18,120 nucleotides of DNA from DSUN01 sp035527715 (GTDB lineage Bacteria; Planctomycetota; PUPC01; DSUN01), in assembly GCA_035527715.1 (NCBI GenBank), contig DATKZY010000034.1, positions 1 to 18,120 on the forward strand. Direction: 5' to 3'. This document shows positions 14,001-18,120 of this stretch, piece by piece. The notes beneath the pieces were generated by a model, which did not search any database, was not told the DNA's origin, and saw only the letters and a program-made list of their open reading frames with translations. A program made the translations under genes and the position numbers. The first letter of the stretch is position 1. The number at the start of each line of letters is the position of its first letter.

Positions 14001-16088
14001 CGTCGCATCATCGCCCTCGAACAGAAGAACCCGCTGAAGTTCCAGGCCCTCCCCTGCGAGATGGAAGCCCAGTCGAACCAGGGCACCACGGCCTTCGGCG
14101 AGGACCTCAACCACCCCGCCCTCCGCGGCCTGGCCCAGAAGGACTTCTTCACGTGGGCGCACGACGAGCTGGTCTACCGCGACGCCTACGCCAAGCCCAC
14201 GCGCGGCGCCAAGTCGCTCATCCAGTGCCACACGCTGCTCCAGAGCACGGGCCTCGTCGAGGTGCCGGTGGGCGAGGGACTGATGCTGTTGTGCCAGCTC
14301 CTCGTCGGCGAGAAGCTCGAGACGAACGCCGTCGCCCAGCATCTGCTCGTGAATCTGCTCGACTACGCGGCGGCCTACAAGCTCGAGTTCCGCCAGGTCG
14401 CCGCCTGCGCGACCGATCCGCTGCTCGCCAAGACCCTCGACGAAATCGGCCTCAAGTACGCCAAGGCCAGCACGCCCCTCGAAGCCATCGGCGGAGCGGC
14501 CAAGGTCGCCATCGTCTCGGCCTCGCCCGCCAACCTCAAGGCCCTCGCCGACAACGCGGCCAAGGCCAAGGCGTTCCACGACGCCGGCGGCTGGCTCCTC
14601 CTCCACGGCCTCACGCCCGAGGGGCTCGCCGACTACAACAAGCTGGTCGGCTTCGACCACATGATCCGCCCCTTCCGCCGCGAGCGCGTCGGCCTGCCGC
14701 CCGTGCGCAACCCGCTCATGGCCGGCCTCACGCTCAACGACATCGTGATGTACGCCTCCGAGCGCATCTTCCCCTGGACCCAGGGCAACTACGTCGCCCA
14801 CGACACCTTCTCCTATGTCGTGGACTACGAGGACGTCGCCCCCTTCGCCAAGTTCGAGGACCAGTATGACCTCGAGCACCCCGACCGTAACCCCTCGAAC
14901 CTGGTCAACGGCATGGTCTCGGCCGACGCCTGGAAGTACATCGTCAACCGCCAAGCCCCCGAGGCAGGCCCCCTCGACTTCCCCCTCGCCTTCCCCAAGG
15001 AGGTCGAGCTGGTCGAGATGGAGTGGATCGGCAACACCTTCTACTACCCCGTCACGAAGGTGCAGCTCGTCCCCGACGGCAACGAGGCCAAGGCCGCCAC
15101 CTTTGGCACCCAGCCGAACAACGACCCGCAGACCTTCCCCATTGACCCGCCCGTCAAGGGCAAGACCATCGTCGTCCGCCTCGCCGAATGGCTCAAGGTG
15201 CCCAACAAGACTGCTGTGACCGGCCTCGACAACATCCGCCTGAAAACACGGCGAGCGCCGGAGTTCTACAAGACCGTGAAACCAATGTTAAACATCGGCG
15301 CCATGATGGAATACCCGCGCGGCCAGGGCGGCATCGTGCTCTGCAACCTGCTGCTGAAGGACCGCGAGGACGTGCCGGCCAACTACACGAAGAAGCGCAA
15401 CATCCTCACCACGCTATTGAGAAACCTCAAGGCCCCCTTCGCCGGCGGCAAGGCCATCATCGCGGGCGCCAACCTCAACTACACGCCCATTGACCTCTCG
15501 AAATCCGCCAACCAATACACCGGCGAGCAAGGCTGCTTCGGCGACAAGCGCCTCACCCTCAAAGACCTGCCGACTGGCCGACAGGTCATGGCCGGCGTGC
15601 CCTACGAAATCTACGAGTTCCGCACCTCGCCCGTGCCCACCATCCTCATGCTCGGCGGGCCGCGGGTCCCTGGCAACCTGAAGGAGGAGATTCGCGGCGT
15701 GCCCATCGGCCGCAAGGCCGACGCCCTCTTCTTCCTCCAGGCCGCGCGACTCGACCGCCGCATGAACCCGCGCGAGATCAAGGAGAGGAAGCGCTTCGAG
15801 ATGGCCCGCTACGTCGTCACCTACGCCGACGGCAAGACCGAGGAGATCCCCCTCATCGCCGAGCTTGACCTCGACGACTACCGACAGAAGGAGCCGAAGG
15901 CCATCCCTGGCGCCCAGATCGCCTGGATGCGTCCCTACGACGGCACCGACCTCTCTGCCGTCCTCTACAGCAAGCAATGGACCAACCCGCGCCCCGACGT
16001 CGAGATCAAAACCCTCGACCTCCTCTACGGCCCCGACCGCCGCGGCGTGCCGGCCTTGATCGCCCTCACCGTCGCGAGGGCGAAGTAG
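11064..16088 (+). CDS. Secreted multidomain glycoside hydrolase family 2 protein
   Basis: This 1674-aa protein begins with a signal peptide (MRPFRPFGPLCLFLGLSALA). Residues about 26-195 form a beta-rich carbohydrate-binding-like module. Residues 225-380 match the GH2 sugar-binding jelly roll, 405-500 an Ig-like GH2 domain (ending in PRLWWPDDPNLYLL), and 505-790 the TIM barrel. The barrel holds the acid/base in NHPSVLIWSIENEW (Glu642) and the probable nucleophile in RPRFIGEDFY (Glu736). The C-terminal half (about 830-1674) is unusual: an Ig-like part, two segments resembling glutamine-amidotransferase-like folds (around 920-1000 and 1115-1200), and a discoidin-like part (NLVNGMVSADAWKYIV near 1270). 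GH2 enzymes cleave beta-galactosides, beta-mannosides or beta-glucuronides; the substrate cannot be told. Start ATG 11064 is set by AAAGGAG and the signal peptide; the frame extends to 10947 without support. Confidence 0.88.
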   Translation: MRPFRPFGPLCLFLGLSALAAEPPAFVWLEGEKPAKVAGLKPNLSGWGHKEFLSEEKWLHISMDPAAVEKELPAEGGLLEYAFAAPKQASYEVWMRVGLEFIRAPFDWRIDGGDWATVKPTDLTTDCMELDYWCEVAWLKVGDKQLAKGDHKLEIRLSKTQDDKGKTARIIFALDAICLTAGEFSPNSRFKPGEESHTANDAAAAKQIFDLPEPKAPDARSSVALKGLWQVCRHDEQLPKEVAVPIPDFPKTPHWTAIEVPGDKNVLRPDLELAHRLWYRTRIRVPESCAGRSFFVVFPENNLNTTVAVNGVLCGFDKNPFARVQIDVTKGVKPGVNELWVGIRDAWYGRSTNPNDPMKLRKTFNVPVKYFDQGWQDLAYPIWHHAQSGILVTPEFVAAGSAYASDVFCKPSVAKKELALEVTVSNPTAKEAAGEVVCQAVNAKTGEAEKSFAPKPFTLAAGATQTLALAEPWANPRLWWPDDPNLYLLRASVSVRGKSVDVSDTRFGFREWSWEGRDYTLNGIPWHLWCDCFTAGTKEQWLEFYRANNERMMRFWGTRWQGMPHRQALDFFDENGVVVRRSGILDGEAIGYFAIERDPDLKKLYNSDVKMQLMENWRDQVVAQVKGERNHPSVLIWSIENEWLYINCINLHGSLMDDFEREVKKTADAVMAADPTRPVMNDGGGAHKNNQMPVAGDHYVTGPYHLYPALAYDENTKGGGRGRWEWDTKRPRFIGEDFYITGNNPEFAYFGGEEAFQGKIATRPAASIMARMLMEGYRWSNQCAWHFWMGQNDAPGQYASYAPRAVFCRQWDWTFASGQKVKRTFGVFNDTRFDDPISFTWALTVGGKQVATKTTEHKLAGGACEKFDVEIAMPAVTARQEGELTLSLSVKGQEVFKDTKAVSVFPKPAAMAKLDAKELLVFDPQGGAAAFLKASGIAFTPLADLKSLPESGKVLALGKDALDAAESTASRLAAWALAGRRIIALEQKNPLKFQALPCEMEAQSNQGTTAFGEDLNHPALRGLAQKDFFTWAHDELVYRDAYAKPTRGAKSLIQCHTLLQSTGLVEVPVGEGLMLLCQLLVGEKLETNAVAQHLLVNLLDYAAAYKLEFRQVAACATDPLLAKTLDEIGLKYAKASTPLEAIGGAAKVAIVSASPANLKALADNAAKAKAFHDAGGWLLLHGLTPEGLADYNKLVGFDHMIRPFRRERVGLPPVRNPLMAGLTLNDIVMYASERIFPWTQGNYVAHDTFSYVVDYEDVAPFAKFEDQYDLEHPDRNPSNLVNGMVSADAWKYIVNRQAPEAGPLDFPLAFPKEVELVEMEWIGNTFYYPVTKVQLVPDGNEAKAATFGTQPNNDPQTFPIDPPVKGKTIVVRLAEWLKVPNKTAVTGLDNIRLKTRRAPEFYKTVKPMLNIGAMMEYPRGQGGIVLCNLLLKDREDVPANYTKKRNILTTLLRNLKAPFAGGKAIIAGANLNYTPIDLSKSANQYTGEQGCFGDKRLTLKDLPTGRQVMAGVPYEIYEFRTSPVPTILMLGGPRVPGNLKEEIRGVPIGRKADALFFLQAARLDRRMNPREIKERKRFEMARYVVTYADGKTEEIPLIAELDLDDYRQKEPKAIPGAQIAWMRPYDGTDLSAVLYSKQWTNPRPDVEIKTLDLLYGPDRRGVPALIALTVARAK

Positions 16089-16121
16089 CCCGGCGCTGCG
16101 CAACGGGAAGCAGCGGAGAAC

Positions 16122-16149
16122 TTGATATCCGTTCGGGATGTGATACGAT
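16122..16149 (+). promoter_or_regulatory. Predicted promoter giving a leaderless transcript
   Basis: TTGATA (16122-16127) and TACGAT (16144-16149) are separated by 16 bp. The next gene's GTG begins at 16156, six bases after the -10 box, exactly where transcription would be expected to start. No ribosome binding site fits between them. Confidence 0.5.
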
Positions 16150-16155
16150 ACTGCA

Positions 16156-16377
16156 GTGAACGCGCGAGGCACGGTCCACAAGATCAGGAGGATCATCCAG
16201 CGGGGACGGTACGCCATCGCGCTGGAGGTGGACGCGGTGTTCTACCCTGAAGATGATGAGGCGTACCTGAGCGCGGAGACGTGCAAGCTGCTCGACGAGG
16301 TCCGTCGTCGCGCCGAGGCCGGCGACGTAGAGTTCCTCCGCGAGGTCGGGCAGATCTTCGAACTCGTCGAGGCATAG
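16156..16377 (+). CDS. Small conserved-type hypothetical protein (73 aa)
   Basis: The function is unknown. The product begins MNARGTVHKIRRIIQRGRYA, continues with a strand (IALEVDAVFYPEDDE), then two helices (AETCKLLDEVRRRAEAGDVE and FLREVGQIFELVEA). The compact charged layout looks like a small soluble regulator or a toxin-antitoxin-type component, but no family motif is recognised. The start is GTG at 16156, only six bases after a promoter-like -10 box and without a ribosome binding site, so translation would be leaderless. Start codons further in would remove conserved-looking sequence. It lies 67 bp after the GH2 stop. Immediately after its TAG, in the same frame, comes a duplicated piece of the GH2 gene tail. 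It is probably cytoplasmic, as no signal or membrane segment is present. Confidence 0.6.
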   Translation: MNARGTVHKIRRIIQRGRYAIALEVDAVFYPEDDEAYLSAETCKLLDEVRRRAEAGDVEFLREVGQIFELVEA

Positions 16378-16391
16378 CCTCTCCACTCCAG

Positions 16392-16463
16392 GCAATGGAC
16401 CAACCCGCGCCCCGACATCGAGATCAAGACCCTCGACCTCCTCTACGGCCCCGACCGCCGTGG
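16392..16463 (+). pseudogene. Remnant copy of the 3' end of the GH2-type gene
   Basis: These 72 bases match 15974-16045 in the GH2 gene with three differences. Translated in the matching frame they read QWTNPRPDIEIKTLDLLYGP, against QWTNPRPDVEIKTLDLLYGP in the GH2 protein. One difference is Val to Ile and another is a synonymous Lys codon change, so the fragment diverged while coding. It is more likely the tail of a paralogous gene than a fresh duplication. There is no start codon and no upstream part, so it is a relic. Its right end coincides with a perfect hairpin and lies about 100 bp before the transposase gene's 3' end. Confidence 0.75.
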
Positions 16464-16473
16464 GCGGTCGGGG
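16449..16473. repeat. Perfect 11-bp hairpin at the breakpoint of the duplicated fragment
   Basis: CCCCGACCGCC (16449-16459) and GGCGGTCGGGG (16463-16473) pair perfectly around a GTG loop. The left arm belongs to the duplicated GH2 tail; the right arm replaces the sequence that follows in the intact gene. The hairpin sits between the converging 73-aa gene and the transposase. It could act in transcription termination, although no T-run follows, or mark the mobile-element junction. Confidence 0.7.
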
Positions 16474-18120
16474 TCACATCTTCAGGGCGTGTTGCCCGAA
16501 TACCCCGTGAGGGGCAGCGGGCGTGTGCACGTGTCCGGCACACAGATGCGCCAGCGGTGCGTCACCGGAGCGTCCTGTGGCCTCCTGGGGCACCCTGATG
16601 GGTCCTGACGGCAAGTGCCAAGGCCAAAAAAGACCAAAAAACGGGCGACAAAAGCCCAATCGGCATCGGGACCACGCCGTTGGTGCGCTCCGGGCCATGG
16701 CGCAGCCAGATGCGGAGGTTCTGGATCGCCGCGATGAGGTAGTCCTGGATCTGTTGCCGCCACAGGCGCCGCCACCGGGAACGCTTGAAGCCGTGGTGGT
16801 TCGCCGCGTCCGCGAAGCTGCCCTCCATCAGGTGTTTGCGCCGGCGGCGGTCGCGCTTCGCCGCACGGCTGCGGGCCTCGGCCCGCGCCGCCTCGATGAG
16901 GGCGTGGTCCTCGTGCCGCTTGAGGTTCCTGCCCCCCGCCGAGCGGGTGCATTGGGAGCGAAGTTCGCAGGCTCCGCACACCTTCGGCCCCGCCGTGTAC
17001 TCGTAGGCCCGGCGGGCCTTCCTGTGCCTGCGGCGGTGCAAGGTCTGGCCCGCAGGACACGTGTACGTGTCCGTCGCCGGGTCGTAGGTGAACTTGCTCT
17101 CCGGGAAGATCCCCTTGCGCCGGCCCGTGCCCTTCTGCGTCAGGCTCAGGTCGGCCATGTGCGGGCGGATGCCCAGCTCGGCACAGGTGCGGAAGTTCTC
17201 CACCGTGCCATACTGCGAATCGGCCACGACCGTCTCCACCTGCGCTCCCGTGTTCCGCTCGTGCTCCGCGAGGAGGCCCAGCATCTCGCCGTTCTCCTTC
17301 ACGTCGCCCGGCGTCGTCTGCGTCGCCGTGATGACGCCGAAGGCGTTGTCCACCGCACGATGGTTCTTGTAGCAGAGGTCCGCGGCGCTCTGGCCCTTCC
17401 GCACCACGCGCGCGTCCGGGTCCGTCGTGCTCACCAAGCCGTTGTTCACAGGCTCGTACCCCGCTGGCGGCTCTTCGGGCTTCCCGGCGGGCGTGGGTGA
17501 GGGGGCCTCGGGGTCCTCGAGCTTCGCCGCCTCCCGGTCGAACAGCGCACGGAGCCGCGCCGCCCGCGCCGGCGAGCCCTTCACCACCGAGTCGTTCGAG
17601 GCGTCCGCCGCCACCAGGCTCCCGTCCAGATGCACCTTCGTCCCGTCCACCAGGCCCGCCGCGACGCACGGCTCGATCGTGCATACGAAGAACTCACGGA
17701 ACACCGCGTGACCCCAGCGCGCCCGGGCCTTCGACAGCACGCTGTGGTCCGGCACCTCGTCCTCCAGCCCGTAGCCCAGGAACCACAGCCAGTCCAGCCG
17801 CTCGGGCAGCGTCCGCATCAGCTCCCGCTCGCTGGGCACCTCATAATAGAACAACAGGAACATCAGCTTCAGCACCACCGCCGGGTCCACCGACACATTC
17901 CCGTTGTACCCGTAGCGGTGAGCCACGCGGTCGCGCGCGAACTCGAAATCCACCGCCCGCTGGATGCGGCGCAGCGGATGGTCCTCGCGCACCCGCTTCT
18001 CCAGGCTGATCCCCACGACATACAGAGCCTCTTGGCGAACCTGTTTCCCCATCATGGCGGCGGGAACTCCGGGCAGTTGCCACTCCCACAAGCACTGCCC
18101 TTCTGTAGCATGCCGCGGGG
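16474..18120 (-). mobile_element. IS1182-family insertion sequence, right end outside window, boundaries unproven
   Basis: The element is inferred from the transposase gene. The left limit is placed after the hairpin and the end of the duplicated GH2 fragment, where homology to the chromosomal gene stops; this is an estimate. I looked for terminal inverted repeats between 16464-16560 and 18056-18120 and found only weak similarity. Target-site duplication cannot be checked because the right end is not clearly in the window. Confidence 0.4.
16562..18055 (-). CDS. IS1182-family (IS5 superfamily) DDE transposase
   Basis: This 497-aa protein has the layout of IS1182-type transposases. The N-terminal DUF772-like domain contains EKRVREDHPLRRI, RYGYNGNVSVDPAVVLKLM, ELMRTLPERLDWLWFLGY and PDHSVLSKARARWG. 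A DDE catalytic core follows, with Asp144 (HLDGSLV), Asp279 (VADSQYG) and Glu411 (MEGSFADA, followed by HHGFKRSRWRRLWRQQIQDY). A four-cysteine zinc-ribbon insert lies between the second Asp and the Glu (Cys333, Cys360, Cys363, Cys369). All key residues are present and the frame is unbroken, so it may be active. The ATG at 18055 fits the family N-terminus; the frame extends to a TTG at 18091 without support. The last 45 residues after NLRIWLR look non-conserved. Confidence 0.92.
   Translation of the reverse strand: MMGKQVRQEALYVVGISLEKRVREDHPLRRIQRAVDFEFARDRVAHRYGYNGNVSVDPAVVLKLMFLLFYYEVPSERELMRTLPERLDWLWFLGYGLEDEVPDHSVLSKARARWGHAVFREFFVCTIEPCVAAGLVDGTKVHLDGSLVAADASNDSVVKGSPARAARLRALFDREAAKLEDPEAPSPTPAGKPEEPPAGYEPVNNGLVSTTDPDARVVRKGQSAADLCYKNHRAVDNAFGVITATQTTPGDVKENGEMLGLLAEHERNTGAQVETVVADSQYGTVENFRTCAELGIRPHMADLSLTQKGTGRRKGIFPESKFTYDPATDTYTCPAGQTLHRRRHRKARRAYEYTAGPKVCGACELRSQCTRSAGGRNLKRHEDHALIEAARAEARSRAAKRDRRRRKHLMEGSFADAANHHGFKRSRWRRLWRQQIQDYLIAAIQNLRIWLRHGPERTNGVVPMPIGLLSPVFWSFLALALAVRTHQGAPGGHRTLR

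Noticed and set aside
12525..14954. Minus-strand 809-codon open frame opposite the GH2 gene, and a 757-codon frame on the plus strand
   Set aside because: Both overlap the clearly coding GH2 frame with its catalytic motifs. Their products are Val/Gly/Glu- or Arg/Pro-rich shadow sequences with no domain pattern.
16503..16514. Small CCCC/GGGG hairpin downstream of the transposase gene as a terminator
   Set aside because: The stem has only four pairs and no T-run follows; such structures occur by chance at this GC content.
16484..18104. Possible terminal inverted repeats of the IS (CAGGGCGTGTTG near 16484 and AAGGGCAGTGCTTG on the minus strand near 18104)
   Set aside because: The similarity needs a gap and several mismatches, and the right end of the element may lie beyond the window, so it is not reported as a feature.

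Overview
The window is GC-rich bacterial DNA with densely packed genes. The gene set suggests a Planctomycetota-like or related PVC-type environmental bacterium: a flotillin/NfeD operon, several secreted proteins (a neutral ceramidase-like protein, a thioredoxin-fold protein and a very large GH2 protein), a proline-rich anchored protein with a short conserved-looking C-terminus, and an IS1182-type transposase. This assignment is an inference from gene content and style; no rRNA or other phylogenetic marker is present.

Layout from left to right. (1) Positions 2-457 hold the C-terminal end of a large serine recombinase, which reads into an oppositely oriented tRNA-Met(CAU) of initiator type (414-488). 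The tRNA has its own fully consensus promoter. This looks like the right edge of an element integrated at the 3' end of the tRNA gene. (2) Positions 5405-560 (minus strand) carry a membrane-microdomain operon: a long NfeD protease-like protein, a short NfeD, FloA with an expanded repeat region, and a membrane-anchored proline-rich protein. (3) A divergent promoter region at 5444-5606 separates this operon from a secreted ceramidase-like protein (5643-7094), which ends flush against a convergent exported thioredoxin-like protein (7095-7994). An isocitrate lyase/PEP mutase superfamily enzyme (8090-8953) follows on the minus strand. (4) Positions 8954-9480 have no gene but contain several inverted repeats, a recurrent TGGCGATC motif and a REP-like palindrome. 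(5) Positions 9481-10845 form a compact two-gene unit: promoter, a 46-aa ORF, and a PIN-like nuclease joined by a GTGA overlap. (6) Positions 11064-16088 encode a 1674-aa secreted GH2-family glycoside hydrolase. (7) A 73-aa protein with an apparently leaderless start (16156-16377) follows, then a 72-bp near-copy of the GH2 gene's 3' end, a perfect hairpin, and an IS1182-family transposase (18055-16562, minus) running towards the right edge.

The genes do not form one pathway. The flotillin operon is membrane housekeeping. The ceramidase-like, thioredoxin-like and GH2 proteins all have signal peptides and fit a periplasmic or extracellular polymer-degrading lifestyle. The two window ends are mobile-element territory. 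The best candidate for an undescribed system is the 46-aa ORF plus PIN-like nuclease unit, which sits in a repeat-rich region of lower GC and has toxin-antitoxin-like architecture. Seven recognisable sigma70-type promoters (TTGAC-like -35, 16-17 bp spacer) could be read by eye in front of protein genes and one in front of the tRNA. They make transcription-unit assignments unusually consistent.
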